A DNA stretch of 64,000 bases from Bacteroidales bacterium (GCA_021740585.1 JAIOZM010000006.1:1-64000); one strand, 5' to 3'; shown: positions 1 to 10,138, numbered from the stretch's first letter. Numbers and translations: made by a program. Notes: generated from the sequence alone by a model not told the origin.

Positions 1-1076
1 CTGGACCAATAAAACAATTCAGGGCTTAAATATGCCTTTTGAATTGTTAATAATTCCTGGGCAATAAATTGTTCTGCAAGTATTCCCTCATTGGCTGTAA
101 CCAAATTTTCGAGGGCGATTAGATCTATTTGATTAAATTGATTCACAAAACCGATATCCATAAAAATGGTTTTATAAATACCCTCCTTTACATGTTCTGT
201 GAGAGGGACTTTATTTGCATTACTGTGTTTTACAGTGTGTATAATCCTGCTAAGCTCCAATTTTTTTATTGAATCCTTTAATATTGTTGACCTTATTTCC
301 TTGTCAATGTTGCTGTATTTGATTTTCCTTCCAGGATTGCGGCCGCAATATTTAAAAACTATTTGCATGTATTCCTGCTGATTTCTGGTTCCATATTTTG
401 CAAAATCGTATTGAATGGAAGTTAGGATATCGTTTTGTTTTCGCTGAATTTCTGATAGTTTGTCATTCTCCGCATAAGTCTTTACCGCTGCCGGCATTCC
501 ACCAATAAAAAAGTAATAGCGAAGGTATTGAGAGATTTGGTTATGAATAACTTCACTAAATGGGAAACTGAAATCAAATTCTTCGAAATATGACACAAGC
601 TTTTCCTGGTTAATCGCTACCAAAAACTCTTTAAAGTTCATGGGATACATGTTCAAAAATTCAACCCGACCTACAGGCATTGACGATTTCATTTCATTTA
701 AAGTATGGTCAAGCAAAGATCCTGCACAAATAACATGAAGCGAGGGAATTTTTTCTTTAAAATACCTTAGTGATTGAATGGCATCCGGACAAGTTTGTAT
801 TTCGTCAATAAATAATAAAGTATCTCCATAACTAATATCTTCATTAAATAAAATTGTAAGTTCAGTTAAAATCCGTTTTACATCATTATTGAAGAATATT
901 TTTTTAAGTTCTGGTTTTTCCTCCAAATTAAGCTTAAGGCAATTTTTGAATTCTGTTTTGGAAAATTCCTCAATTATATAAGTTTTACCAACTTGCCTGG
1001 CTCCTCTAAGGATTAATGGACTCCGGTCTTTACGGATTTTCCATTCTTTTAAATATTGTGTTATTTCCCTATCCAT
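1..1076 (-). CDS. AAA ATPase with DUF4143-type C-terminus (3' end outside window)
   Basis: The reading frame is open from an ATG at 1076 to the window edge, so 358 residues are visible and the C-terminus is missing. A Walker A motif, GARQVGKT, lies near residues 25-32, a Walker B-like LLFIDEIQ near 91-98, and an AGSLLDH sensor-like stretch near 120. This order fits the P-loop ATPases fused to a DUF4143 domain, which are common in Bacteroidota and archaea and whose cellular role is mostly unknown; some resemble antitoxin or DNA-binding ATPases. Two identical 13-bp direct repeats lie just upstream. It stands alone beside a repeat array, so context gives no function. Confidence 0.85.
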   Translation of the reverse strand, partial: MDREITQYLKEWKIRKDRSPLILRGARQVGKTYIIEEFSKTEFKNCLKLNLEEKPELKKIFFNNDVKRILTELTILFNEDISYGDTLLFIDEIQTCPDAIQSLRYFKEKIPSLHVICAGSLLDHTLNEMKSSMPVGRVEFLNMYPMNFKEFLVAINQEKLVSYFEEFDFSFPFSEVIHNQISQYLRYYFFIGGMPAAVKTYAENDKLSEIQRKQNDILTSIQYDFAKYGTRNQQEYMQIVFKYCGRNPGRKIKYSNIDKEIRSTILKDSIKKLELSRIIHTVKHSNANKVPLTEHVKEGIYKTIFMDIGFVNQFNQIDLIALENLVTANEGILAEQFIAQELLTIQKAYLSPELFYWS

Positions 1077-1083
1077 GATATTA

Positions 1084-1129
1084 TACAATAGTGTTTATTC
1101 ATATTTTATGTAAAAATACAATAGTGTTT
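1084..1129. promoter_or_regulatory. Direct repeat pair, possible operator of the AAA ATPase gene
   Basis: TACAATAGTGTTT occurs at 1084-1096 and again at 1117-1129, 33 bp apart start to start, which is about three helical turns. The nearer copy starts 8 bp upstream of the ATPase ATG. The phasing suggests binding of a protein to one DNA face, perhaps autoregulation. The sequence shows only the repeat; the role is inferred. Confidence 0.4.
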
Positions 1130-1204
1130 TACATTTTCAAATTAATTGGACTATATTTTTTATATTATAATTGGTGATATAATCTCTTATGCTTGAGGTT
1201 TTTT

Positions 1205-1675
1205 GAAAAAGGAATTTTCTATTTGGGATTACTGTGTGATCCCTTTTGGATGAACCTGCAAGTCTTAAGCCCTGCGCTCCCGTTGGTCGCTATGGTCTTT
1301 TTCTTTATATGGATTTTTGAAAAAGGAATTTTCTGTTTGGGATTACTGTGTGATCCCTTTTGGATGAACCTGCAAGTCTTAAGCCCTGCGCTCCCGTTGG
1401 TCGCTATGGTCTTTTTCTTTATACGGATTTTTGAAAAAGGAATTTTCTGTTTGGGATTACTGCGTGATCCCTTTTGGTTGAACCTGCAAGTCTTAAGCCC
1501 TGCGCTCCCGTTGGTCGCTATGGTCTTTTTCTTTATACGGATTTTTGAAAAAGGAATTTTCTGTTTGGGATTACTGTGTGATCCCTTTTGGTTGAACCTG
1601 CAAGTCTTAAGCCCTGCGCTCCCGTTGGTCGCTATGGTCTTTTTCTTTATACGGATTTTTGAAAAAGGAATTTTC
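1205..1675. repeat. Tandem array: four 114-bp units plus a 15-bp partial unit
   Basis: The sequence GAAAAAGGAATTTTC recurs at 1205, 1319, 1433, 1547 and 1661, exactly 114 bp apart each time. Units differ at only a few bases, for example TGTGTG versus TGCGTG and GGATG versus GGTTG. Each unit holds two short hairpins (GGGAT/ATCCC, and GAAAA/TTTTC around AGGAA). Because 114 is a multiple of three, both strands stay open across the array, which creates false ORFs. It sits between the AAA ATPase gene and tRNA-Ser, with no coding signal of its own. Confidence 0.9.
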
Positions 1676-1697
1676 AAAAATCCATATAAAGAAAAAG
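1639..1697. repeat. Large palindrome closing the 114-bp array
   Basis: Two 27-nt arms, 1639-1665 and 1671-1697, are reverse complements with a single mismatch and a 5-nt AGGAA loop. The right arm matches the first repeat unit (which has TATATGG) better than the last. The right arm also overlaps the terminator of tRNA-Ser. It could form a very stable hairpin or cruciform at the array boundary. Confidence 0.8.
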
Positions 1698-1727
1698 CCC
1701 TGCTGCATTCCATGCAGCAAGGCTTTT
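1691..1727 (-). terminator. Terminator of tRNA-Ser
   Basis: AAAAGCC-C-TGCTGCAT pairs with ATGCAGCA-A-GGCTTTT around a TCC loop. Read on the minus strand the stem is followed by a T-rich tract, directly downstream of the tRNA. Confidence 0.75.
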
Positions 1728-1732
1728 AACTT

Positions 1733-1821
<89 letters not shown>

Positions 1822-1971
1822 TGGTATTTGGCTTATTAAAGCTTTTTCAAAATGTCATTCGCTAAAAAAGGAATTATGCTCCTTTATTTTTTTGATCAGC
1901 AAAAGTATAAAATTGAGTTGGATTGACAAACTCTGAATCGAAAATAATTGTGTTTAATATATTTCAATTAA

Positions 1972-2025
1972 AAAAGGGTGACTCTATGCCTGCTTTTGAA
2001 TGCAATTACAATAAGTCACCCTTTT
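1972..2025 (-). terminator. Terminator downstream of floA
   Basis: AAAAGGGTGACT (1972-1983) pairs perfectly with AGTCACCCTTTT (2014-2025) across a 30-nt loop. It lies 15 bp past the floA stop and, read on the minus strand, ends in a short T tract. Confidence 0.65.
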
Positions 2026-2040
2026 ACTTTTCTTTTTTAT

Positions 2041-3042
2041 TTATTTGTTTTCATCATCTCCAATGGTTTTCGAGCCTGGTTTAGCCTGAGGTTTGGAGAA
2101 ACTGTCTCTCATACCTGTGTCAGCTTCAATATTTTTAAGCTTGTAATAGTCCATTAAACCCAGATTACCTTTTTCAAAAGCATAAGCAATTGCTTTCGGT
2201 ATCAAGGTTTCGGCTTCTATTACTTTTGCGCGTGCTTCCTGAGCTTTGGCTACCATTTCCTGTTCAAGGGCAACGGCCATTGCTCTTCTTTCTTCAGCTC
2301 TTGCCTGAGCGATATTTTTATCGGCATTGGCCTGATCCATCTGAAGTGCAGCACCAATGTTTTTACCTATATCGATGTCGGCAATATCAATGGAAAGTAT
2401 CTCAAAAGCAGTTCCTGCATCAAGACCTTTCTCGAGCACCACCCTTGAGATGGCATCGGGATTCTCGAGCACTGCTTTATGATTGTGAGCAGATCCAATT
2501 GAGGATACAATTCCTTCCCCAACCCTGGCTAAAACAGTTTCTTCACCGGCACCACCAACCAGTTGCTTGATATTGGCCCTGACAGTAACCCTGGCTTTTG
2601 CTATAAGTTGAATACCATCTTTCGCAACAGCTGTTACAGGGGGGGTATTTATAACCTTTGGAATAACAGACATTTGAACAGCCTCAAATACATCCCGTCC
2701 CGCGAGATCAATAGCTGTAGCCATTTTAAATGAAAGGTCAATATTTGCTTTGCTAGCCGAAACCAGTGCGTGAACCACGCGCTCAACACGTCCTCCTGCC
2801 AAATAATGGGCCTCAAGGTCGTTTCGGAGCAAATCAATACCTGCTTTACTTGCTTCAATCATAGATCTTACAATTATTCCGGGAGGAACTTTCCGCCATC
2901 TCATAAAAATGAGTTGAAGAAGAGAGATTCTTACTCCGGAAACCAATGCCTGGAACCAGAGACCGATGGGGATAAAGTAGAAGATAATCCAGAGTCCGAT
3001 AATGGACGCGACAATTATAATTATCAATGAAATTTCCTGCAT
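2041..3042 (-). CDS. floA: Flotillin-like protein FloA
   Basis: This 333-residue protein has the FloA (UPF0365) layout: an N-terminal hydrophobic hairpin at about residues 4-40, a basic [10 protein letters not shown] segment, an SPFH-like domain at about 60-230, and an Ala/Glu-rich coiled coil at about 235-285 with repeated [10 protein letters not shown]-type heptads. In Bacillus, FloA scaffolds functional membrane microdomains together with an NfeD-type partner. The nfeD-like gene lies 5 bp upstream on the same strand, so the two form an operon. Length is normal for the family, and a terminator follows. Confidence 0.95.
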   Translation of the reverse strand: MQEISLIIIIVASIIGLWIIFYFIPIGLWFQALVSGVRISLLQLIFMRWRKVPPGIIVRSMIEASKAGIDLLRNDLEAHYLAGGRVERVVHALVSASKANIDLSFKMATAIDLAGRDVFEAVQMSVIPKVINTPPVTAVAKDGIQLIAKARVTVRANIKQLVGGAGEETVLARVGEGIVSSIGSAHNHKAVLENPDAISRVVLEKGLDAGTAFEILSIDIADIDIGKNIGAALQMDQANADKNIAQARAEERRAMAVALEQEMVAKAQEARAKVIEAETLIPKAIAYAFEKGNLGLMDYYKLKNIEADTGMRDSFSKPQAKPGSKTIGDDENK

Positions 3043-3047
3043 AATAT

Positions 3048-3512
3048 TTATTTTAAAGGTTTGACAAGAGCTTGTGCTCCAATTATTTTTATTACTTCAA
3101 TTTTTGTGTTTGCATCAACGTATCCTTCAAGAGATTTGCCCTCCATAATAATACCATTTATTTTGACTTTGCCAATCGGACCTAATCGTGTAATAGCAAT
3201 TCCATTATCTCCGGGCGAAATGGAGCCAGCCTCAGGTCCCATATTTACTTTACTGTCAATTTTAGTATCGAGCATAACTTTTTTCCAGGTTCTGGATCTG
3301 AGGGCTAGTACCAGAATTAAAATGGAAACTAACAGAGAGGCTCCCAATACAATTAATCCAACAGTGGAATCGTAATTTTCAAAACTCAAATAAATACCGC
3401 TCGCCATTAAAATCAATCCGCCAATGCCGGCAATTGTTGTCCCCGGAATAATTAAGAATTCCAGAAGAAAAAGCAGTATTCCCAGAAGAATTAGTACTAT
3501 TATGCCAATCAT
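3048..3512 (-). CDS. NfeD-like membrane protein (partner of FloA)
   Basis: The 154-residue protein has a run of hydrophobic segments at about 1-70 (roughly three to four membrane spans) followed by a soluble C-terminal domain. That domain ([27 protein letters not shown], in pieces G-x-A-x-T-x-L-x-P-x-G) is the OB-fold NfeD signature. It is the short NfeD form without the ClpP-class protease domain. The gene precedes floA by 5 bp, the usual pairing, in which NfeD proteins are thought to act with flotillins in membrane domain organisation. Confidence 0.9.
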   Translation of the reverse strand: MIGIIVLILLGILLFLLEFLIIPGTTIAGIGGLILMASGIYLSFENYDSTVGLIVLGASLLVSILILVLALRSRTWKKVMLDTKIDSKVNMGPEAGSISPGDNGIAITRLGPIGKVKINGIIMEGKSLEGYVDANTKIEVIKIIGAQALVKPLK

Positions 3513-3523
3513 AGAAAGGTATT

Positions 3524-3802
3524 TTATTTAATACTGGCTTTCAGGCCTTTGTTTATAAGCTCAATCTCCATTTCTTTAAGAATTTCTTCAGAGCCTTTTT
3601 TTACTTCGCTAACACCCTTATAATGAGTTATCAATGCACATTGTTCTGCCTGTATATTTGTGTGAAAGCAAACTTCAACAAGACTTTCAATAACATAGTC
3701 AAAACTATTTACATCATCATTAAACAGCATTAATACAGCGTCTTTTTTATTTGAGGACCCGGCATTTTCGTTAAAAGACTTTTTTTCAACTCTTTCTGTC
3801 AT
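3524..3802 (-). CDS. clpS: ClpS-family Clp protease adaptor
   Basis: At 92 residues this is normal for ClpS. The core VLMLFNDDVNSFDYVIESL carries the NDD segment that contacts N-degron substrates, and ITHYKG corresponds to the conserved V-H-x-x-G region. ClpS delivers N-end-rule substrates to ClpA/ClpC-ClpP. The N-terminal 20 residues are polar and probably flexible. It lies 11 bp upstream of nfeD on the same strand and may share its transcript, though no functional link is known. Confidence 0.88.
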   Translation of the reverse strand: MTERVEKKSFNENAGSSNKKDAVLMLFNDDVNSFDYVIESLVEVCFHTNIQAEQCALITHYKGVSEVKKGSEEILKEMEIELINKGLKASIK

Positions 3803-3996
3803 ATTGAATAATTGAATTACTCAAATTTATGAAAATAATTGAAATTGGCAAGGATATTTTGGAAGTAAATACAATAGAAAATTTATTTGCAGAAATCTTT
3901 CAATTCATCACAAATCAAGTGCGCAACTCTTTTCTTATTGATTAAATCTATTTAGATAGACTTTCTCCCGATGGTTACCTGAGATCACTCACAAGC

Positions 3997-6009
3997 CTAC
4001 TCCCGCTTTTCAAACTCCCTTAGCCTGTCGAGCGACATTTTCTCTCCGTCATACCAACCAACGATATAAGCATCTTTGAATCCGGCACTTTTTACTTTTG
4101 TTAAGGCTTCTGATGCTTCGCTGTACCGACTGAATTTGCCGGCAAAATACCGTGTTATGTTTTTTCCTTCAATACTTTCTGCGGTTAATGGAGATAGCCC
4201 GCCGAAAACTTCCGGTGAAACTGTATTGCTGAAGGCGCCCAGCTGAATTCTGTAAAAAGGCCCTTCGGGAAGTTTTACATCAACAGGTACAGGATTGTTT
4301 GAGTTATAAGGTGAAGAACTTAAGATGACAAAACGATTAAGATGGTTTTCAGTTTTGCTTTTTTCAGACACCACCTCGCCCGGCTCCTGCCTTACATCAA
4401 AATCAGACGTGGAAATTTCTGCTTTGACCACTTCTTTATTAAGTTCTTTATTCACAACTTCATCGGAATATTGGTAAACGGTAATATCGTTTATAACCGT
4501 TTTTTCCTGAATCTCAGAAGGGACTTCATCCTTAATAATTTCCTGCTTTTCATCCAAATGAGTAAATGATTGATTGGCTTTTTCCTGGTATTCAACGGAT
4601 AAACTTTCCCATTCAATTATTTTCTTTTGAATACTCCATCTTTCATCCGGATCGCTGATATCTTTCGCTTCCAGCCTTGTCTTTTTTGCCAGCTGGCTAA
4701 GGGAATCGGATTTTGCCTGGTATGACAGGGCCGTATAAACATTTTGATCAAAAGGATTGATTTCAACTGCTATTTTCTCAGTTATTTCCGCAGGCTGAGT
4801 TTTTTCTACCGGCATTTCAACAACTTTCTCCTTTTCAAGCTCTTTGATATCTTCTTTTACATCATCATTTTTAATCTTTACATAGCTTATGCCTCCAAAA
4901 TTGCCAATTCTGCTTAATTCCTCGTTGCTAGCCGATGCAAGTGATTTTTTAGGCTCGCTGATTTTCAATTTATACACGGCATAGCTATCATCCAATCCCT
5001 GCCTGTCGGTTATAACCATTATGGTACCCAGGTCAGAACCGGGCATAGCCAGAAATTCATTTTGCGGACTGTTAATCGGAAATCCCAGACTGGCAGGCTG
5101 GCTCCAGCTGTTACGTTCTTCATCGTAATGAGACTTAAACACATCAAAACCCCCAATACTGTTATAGGCTTTGGAAGCAAAATATAAGTCTTTACCTACC
5201 GGATCAAAATAGGGCATTATTTCGTCATATTCTGTATTCAGTTCATCAAGAGCTTCGGGTTCACCCCAGTTCTTCCCATTTATTTTTTTCACCCGGTACA
5301 GCTCCAGACCTTTCTTTTTTGATTTTCCGTAAGATGAAAAATATACAATACTTCCTCTGCTAACATCTTTGGGAAGAAATATAAAGGAGCTAAAATCATT
5401 TTCCTCCACATCTCCAAAAAGTAAAGCATCTTTTCGTTTTGAAAGTGTGCCGCCTTTTCCGCTAACCTGACTAAAGGCTAAACTGTCGGAAAAAGAAATA
5501 AAGGAACCTGCAATTATTTCGTATGGATTGTATTCTAAGGTGTAAGTCATTGCATTGCCCGACATTTCAGCTTCTCTGGCAGGTATTAATTCTTTTATCT
5601 CAGCACGGGTGGCTACAGAGTTATATTTTAAAAATGCAGATTTAGATTCCTTAAACATATAGTTTTTTCTATAGGCAAAACCGAGGTAATAAAACACATC
5701 GGAAGGAACTTGTGGCTTACCGGATGCAATTTTTAAATACTCTATTGATTTTGGAATGTCTTTGTTTTGAAAATAAAGACATAAGCCGGAATAGTAATTG
5801 AACATCCCGTCCTTAGGATACTGACTTAATAATTTTTTATAGCTTTGATATGCCCCTGAATAATCCTTAGCCGTGTATTCCTGAAAGGCTTTTTCTTTAA
5901 GCTTGGTATTTGACTGATCAACAATTTGAGCGTAATTATTTATAGCTGCGGCGCTTAGTAGTGCCAGTATCAGCATTACTGTTTTGAAATTCTTATGTAA
6001 GTCTTGCAA
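3997..6009 (-). CDS. TPR / PD40 beta-propeller / SPOR envelope protein
   Basis: The 670-residue protein begins with a signal peptide (hydrophobic LILALLSAAA, cleavage near YAQ). TPR-like helices follow at about 35-135, then WD40-like PD40 blades at about 175-360 with motifs such as MPYFDPVGKDLYFASK. A charged linker at about 390-570 leads to a C-terminal SPOR domain (FYRIQLGAFSNTV...ITRYFAGKFSRY...GFKDAYIVGWYDG) at about 585-665. SPOR domains bind denuded peptidoglycan, so the protein is probably periplasmic and cell-wall associated. Similar architectures occur in Bacteroidota gliding and OmpA-like proteins, but the OmpA domain is absent here. Confidence 0.8.
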   Translation of the reverse strand: MQDLHKNFKTVMLILALLSAAAINNYAQIVDQSNTKLKEKAFQEYTAKDYSGAYQSYKKLLSQYPKDGMFNYYSGLCLYFQNKDIPKSIEYLKIASGKPQVPSDVFYYLGFAYRKNYMFKESKSAFLKYNSVATRAEIKELIPAREAEMSGNAMTYTLEYNPYEIIAGSFISFSDSLAFSQVSGKGGTLSKRKDALLFGDVEENDFSSFIFLPKDVSRGSIVYFSSYGKSKKKGLELYRVKKINGKNWGEPEALDELNTEYDEIMPYFDPVGKDLYFASKAYNSIGGFDVFKSHYDEERNSWSQPASLGFPINSPQNEFLAMPGSDLGTIMVITDRQGLDDSYAVYKLKISEPKKSLASASNEELSRIGNFGGISYVKIKNDDVKEDIKELEKEKVVEMPVEKTQPAEITEKIAVEINPFDQNVYTALSYQAKSDSLSQLAKKTRLEAKDISDPDERWSIQKKIIEWESLSVEYQEKANQSFTHLDEKQEIIKDEVPSEIQEKTVINDITVYQYSDEVVNKELNKEVVKAEISTSDFDVRQEPGEVVSEKSKTENHLNRFVILSSSPYNSNNPVPVDVKLPEGPFYRIQLGAFSNTVSPEVFGGLSPLTAESIEGKNITRYFAGKFSRYSEASEALTKVKSAGFKDAYIVGWYDGEKMSLDRLREFEKRE

Positions 6010-6145
6010 GGCCTGTTTTTTTTAATGATTCAGGCCTAAAAATAGCAATTAAATTCTTCAAACTTTGTTAATAAACAATGAAGTTACTAACGGGTTTTTG
6101 GGGCATTATTTGTACATTTACCCATGTTAATAAAAATAGTATTCT

Positions 6146-6592
6146 ATGTTAAAAGTTGGAGATAAAGCGCCTCATTTTCAGGGGCAAGGACAAAATGGTA
6201 AAATTATAAGTCTGGATCAGTTTAAAGGAAAGAAGCTTGTTTTGTATTTCTATCCTAAGGATAACACCCCGGGTTGCACTGCTGAAGCCTGCGATCTGCG
6301 CGATAATTATGATCGATTTATCTCAAAGGGATATGCGGTTGTTGGAGTTAGTGCAGATTCTGAGGAAAAACACCAAAATTTTATTGATAAATTTAATCTT
6401 CCCTTTCCTTTAATTGCAGATACTGAAAAGGAAATTCTCAAAAAATACGATGCATGGGGAAGAAAAATGAATTATGGTAAGGAATACGACGGTATTATCA
6501 GAAAGACTTTCATCATTTCAGAAGAGGGTTTTGTGGAGAAAATTATTGAAAAAGTGAAAACAAATGATCATACGACGCAGATTTTTGAGTGA
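6146..6592 (+). CDS. bcp: Thioredoxin-dependent thiol peroxidase (Bcp/PrxQ)
   Basis: The 148-residue peroxiredoxin carries the active-site sequence DNTPGCTAEACDLRD, with peroxidatic Cys44 and probable resolving Cys49, the pair found in two-cysteine PrxQ/Bcp enzymes. YFYPKD and the C-terminal IIRKTFIIS segment are also family features. It reduces peroxides using thioredoxin in the cytoplasm. It is transcribed divergently from the SPOR gene and lies 104 bp before recA. Confidence 0.95.
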   Translation: MLKVGDKAPHFQGQGQNGKIISLDQFKGKKLVLYFYPKDNTPGCTAEACDLRDNYDRFISKGYAVVGVSADSEEKHQNFIDKFNLPFPLIADTEKEILKKYDAWGRKMNYGKEYDGIIRKTFIISEEGFVEKIIEKVKTNDHTTQIFE

Positions 6593-6696
6593 ATTTTACA
6601 TTAAGGGGTAGTTGATGTTGTTTTTATGATATAATTCATAGGAATTTATGGAGTGGAAGCACCCACATCATTTTTGAAAACTAATAAAAAAAAGAT

Positions 6697-7713
6697 ATGA
6701 CAAAAGAAGCAAACGAAAAATCAGTACAAGTCAATAAGGAAAAACTGAAGGCTTTACAGCTAACAATGGATAAGATTGAGAAGGGCTATGGAAAAGGTGC
6801 CATAATGAGAATGGGTGACAATGCCATTGTTGATGTGGCTTATATTTCTTCGGGATCTCTGGGAGTGGATGTTGCTCTAGGAATTAATGGTTATCCAAGA
6901 GGCAGGGTTGTTGAAATATATGGTCCTGAGTCATCGGGAAAAACAACTTTGGCAATACATGCTATCGCTGAGGCTCAAAAAGCAGGAGGAATAGCTGCTT
7001 TTATTGATGCTGAGCATGCCTTCGACAGATTTTATGCCCAGAAATTAGGGGTCGATACCGAAAATCTGTTGATTTCTCAACCCGATAATGGCGAGCAGGC
7101 TTTGGAAATTGCCGATCACCTGATAAGGTCGGGAGCTATAGATATAATTGTTATTGACTCGGTAGCTGCCTTAACGCCTAAAGCTGAGATAGAAGGGGAG
7201 ATGGGAGATTCAAAAATGGGGCTCCAGGCCAGACTGATGTCGCAAGCTCTAAGAAAGCTTACAGCTAATATTAATAAGACAAATACAACTTGCATTTTTA
7301 TTAATCAATTAAGGGAAAAAATCGGTGTAATGTTTGGCAATCCAGAAACAACCACCGGTGGGAATGCTTTAAAATTTTACGCCTCGGTACGTGTTGATAT
7401 TCGTAAAATTGGACAGATAAAAGAAGGTGAGGATATTAACGGGAATCGCACACGGGTTAAGATCGTTAAGAATAAATTAGCCCCGCCTTTCAAAAAAGCT
7501 GAGTTCGATATTATGTATGGGGAAGGTATTTCCAGAGTGGGTGAAATTGTTGACTTGGGTGTGGAGCAGGAAATAATTAAGAAAAGCGGATCGTGGTTTA
7601 GCTATGGCGATACAAAATTGGGTCAGGGACGCGATTCTGTGAAGGCCCTGTTAAAAGATAATCCTGAACTTGCTGAAGAACTTGAACTTAAGATTAAAGA
7701 GAAATTGAAATAA
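6697..7713 (+). CDS. recA: Recombinase RecA
   Basis: The 338-residue sequence is RecA throughout: Walker A GPESSGKT at residues 76-83, [10 protein letters not shown] as Walker B, the DNA-binding L2 region around [20 protein letters not shown], and a shortened acidic C-terminal tail. RecA forms filaments on single-stranded DNA, drives strand exchange and activates the SOS response. The start ATG follows an A-rich leader. I saw no obvious LexA-type operator upstream. Confidence 0.99.
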   Translation: MTKEANEKSVQVNKEKLKALQLTMDKIEKGYGKGAIMRMGDNAIVDVAYISSGSLGVDVALGINGYPRGRVVEIYGPESSGKTTLAIHAIAEAQKAGGIAAFIDAEHAFDRFYAQKLGVDTENLLISQPDNGEQALEIADHLIRSGAIDIIVIDSVAALTPKAEIEGEMGDSKMGLQARLMSQALRKLTANINKTNTTCIFINQLREKIGVMFGNPETTTGGNALKFYASVRVDIRKIGQIKEGEDINGNRTRVKIVKNKLAPPFKKAEFDIMYGEGISRVGEIVDLGVEQEIIKKSGSWFSYGDTKLGQGRDSVKALLKDNPELAEELELKIKEKLK

Positions 7714-7978
7714 ATTAAGAATTACTACAAAAAAGAGATTGTATATTTTAATAATTCAATTCGACACCATTTTAAGCTAAGGAATTTCTGGTATTATTCG
7801 ATATAATTTTAACAGAAGCTCATATAAAACATTTCATTGAGTTCGACATGTTTTCGGTAAAAGTGCTTAATGAAACAGTTATTATGTCTTGATTTAATTC
7901 CTAATTTGGTTCGTTTGAAAAACGTACATGATTAGAAATGGAAACAAGTATTCCAATTTACTTATTAAATAAACTATT

Positions 7979-10069
7979 ATGAAGAATTATTTATGGTCAG
8001 GCCTGGTAAGTATATTATTCATATTTACCGCCTGTACCAACACACCAGAAACAGACGGAATTGTATCTGATTTTTCCGGTGCCTTAACTGAAACCGAAAT
8101 TTCAAATGCTGTTCTCACACCGGAAATATTGTGGAAATTTGGAAGAATAAGCGATCATCAACTAAGTCCGGATGCAACCACAATCATTTATGGTGTAACC
8201 CGGTATGACGCTAAAACAAATAAAAGTCACAGTGATATTTTTTCCATGCCTGCTAAAGGAGGCGAAAAAGTAAAACTCACCGACGCAGAACATTCCGCTT
8301 TTAATCAACGTTGGAAGCCCGATGGAACCAAAATAGGTTTTCTGTCTGCGGAATCGGGCGAAACCCAGCTATGGGAAATGAATCCTGACGGTACTTCAAA
8401 AATCATGATTTCTAACATCGAAGGAGGAATAAATGGTTTCGAATATTCTCCTGAATGTGGCAAGATTCTCTATTTAAAGGATGTGAAACTCGATCAGACA
8501 GCTAATGATATTTATACCGACTTGCCTCTTGCTAATGCCAGAATAATAGATGATCTGATGTACAGGCATTGGAATTCATGGCACGACTATTCTTACAGTC
8601 ATATCTTTATTGCAGAAATAAAGGATGGGAAATTACTGCCCGGAAATGACATTATGATCGATGAACCATGGGATGCTCCACTTTCACCCTATTTTGATCA
8701 AGCAGAGATTTGCTGGAGTCCGGACGGTACTAAAATTGCTTATACATGCAAGAAAATGAAGGGCAAAGATTTTGCTATAAGCACGAATTCAGATATTTAT
8801 CTTTACGATCTTGAACTTGCAGAAACTGAGAATATTACCAAAGGAATGAACGGTTATGATAAATATCCTTCCTTCTCAAATGACGGGAAGAAAATTGCCT
8901 GGCAAAGCATGAAAACTCCCGGATTTGAAGCAGATAAAAACCGACTTTTTGTTATGGATCTGGAAACCGGGAAAAAAGAATATTTAACACCTGAATTCGA
9001 TCAGGATGCAGAGCATCTTGTATGGAGTGCCGATGATAAATCAATTTATTTTATAACGGGCATTGAAGCAACGTATCAGCTTGCTGTGATTGATATAGCT
9101 ACCAGAGAGGTGAAGCAAATTACAGAAGGGAATCACAATTATACCAATTTTCATCTGGGTGATGGTTTCATTAGCGGTGAAAAAATGTCTATGTCTATGG
9201 CTACAGAAATTTTCTCGGTTGATCTGGCCACCGCAGAAGAAGAGCAACTTAGCTTTGAAAATAAGAATATTTATGAAGCCATTGAATTCGGAAATTTTGA
9301 AGAGCGTTGGGTTACCACTACCGATAATAAGAAAATGAAGGTATGGGTAATTTATCCGCCTGATTTTGACCCGGCAAAAAAATACCCGGCACTTTTATAT
9401 TGTCAGGGAGGGCCTCAATCTGCAGTAAGTCAGTTCTTTTCATTTCGCTGGAATTTTCAGATTATGGCAGCAAACGATTATATTATTGTTGCACCAAACA
9501 GGAGAGGTTTACCTACATTCGGATCGGAATGGAATGAGCAAATATCCGGCGATTATGGAGGCCAGAATATCAAAGATTATTTGAGTGCCATTGATGATGT
9601 TGCAAAGGAAGATTATGTGGATGCTGACAGATTAGGTGCCATTGGTGCCAGTTATGGGGGATATTCAGTATTTTATCTTGCAGGGCATCATGAAGGAAGA
9701 TTTAAAACATTTATTTCTCATTGCGGTATATATAATTTCGAATCCATGTATGCCTCAACAGAAGAAATGTTTTTTGTCAATCATGATGTGGGAGGAGCAT
9801 ATTGGGATGTTCCGAAACCAAAGAGTTACAAATTCTCGCCTCATCTTTATGTAAATAAATGGGATACACCCATCATGATTATAACGGGGGAAAATGATTT
9901 CAGAATTCCATATACTGAGAGTCTGCAAGCCTTTAATGCGGCGCAATTAAGGGGTATCCCAAGTAAGTTGCTCATATTTCCTGAGGAGACTCATTTTGTA
10001 GTAAAACCACAAAACAGCATACTCTGGCAAAGAGAATTCTTTGGTTGGCTGGATAGCTACTTAAAATAA
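7979..10069 (+). CDS. S9-family (prolyl oligopeptidase-like) lipoprotein peptidase
   Basis: The 696-residue protein has a lipoprotein signal peptide with the lipobox FTAC, Cys19 being the lipidation site, so it should be membrane anchored. A beta-propeller with repeated SPDGTKIAY-type blades covers about 45-430. The alpha/beta-hydrolase domain follows with the triad Ser558 (GASYGGYS), Asp640 (GENDFRIP) and His672 (EETHFV). This is the dipeptidyl/acylaminoacyl peptidase group, which cleaves short peptides. A hairpin terminator lies just downstream. Confidence 0.93.
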   Translation: MKNYLWSGLVSILFIFTACTNTPETDGIVSDFSGALTETEISNAVLTPEILWKFGRISDHQLSPDATTIIYGVTRYDAKTNKSHSDIFSMPAKGGEKVKLTDAEHSAFNQRWKPDGTKIGFLSAESGETQLWEMNPDGTSKIMISNIEGGINGFEYSPECGKILYLKDVKLDQTANDIYTDLPLANARIIDDLMYRHWNSWHDYSYSHIFIAEIKDGKLLPGNDIMIDEPWDAPLSPYFDQAEICWSPDGTKIAYTCKKMKGKDFAISTNSDIYLYDLELAETENITKGMNGYDKYPSFSNDGKKIAWQSMKTPGFEADKNRLFVMDLETGKKEYLTPEFDQDAEHLVWSADDKSIYFITGIEATYQLAVIDIATREVKQITEGNHNYTNFHLGDGFISGEKMSMSMATEIFSVDLATAEEEQLSFENKNIYEAIEFGNFEERWVTTTDNKKMKVWVIYPPDFDPAKKYPALLYCQGGPQSAVSQFFSFRWNFQIMAANDYIIVAPNRRGLPTFGSEWNEQISGDYGGQNIKDYLSAIDDVAKEDYVDADRLGAIGASYGGYSVFYLAGHHEGRFKTFISHCGIYNFESMYASTEEMFFVNHDVGGAYWDVPKPKSYKFSPHLYVNKWDTPIMIITGENDFRIPYTESLQAFNAAQLRGIPSKLLIFPEETHFVVKPQNSILWQREFFGWLDSYLK

Positions 10070-10085
10070 AATTTGCATTACTTTA

Positions 10086-10137
10086 AAAACAGGGAATATT
10101 AAGGCTGATAAGAAACTTGATTATTTCCTGTTTTTTT
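10086..10137 (+). terminator. Terminator of the S9 peptidase gene
   Basis: AAAACAGGGAATA (10086-10098) pairs with TATTTCCTGTTTT (10122-10134) with one mismatch and is followed by more T residues. It starts 17 bp after the stop codon. Confidence 0.7.
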
Positions 10138-10138
10138 A

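Noticed and set aside
1205-1675. CRISPR array
   Set aside because: Units are 114 bp and repeat as whole units with no unique spacers; no Cas genes are in the window.
1193-1729. 178- and 164-residue frames on opposite strands across the 114-bp array
   Set aside because: Both are artefacts of a repeat period divisible by three; the encoded sequences are repetitive and the frames run through the palindrome and the tRNA terminator.
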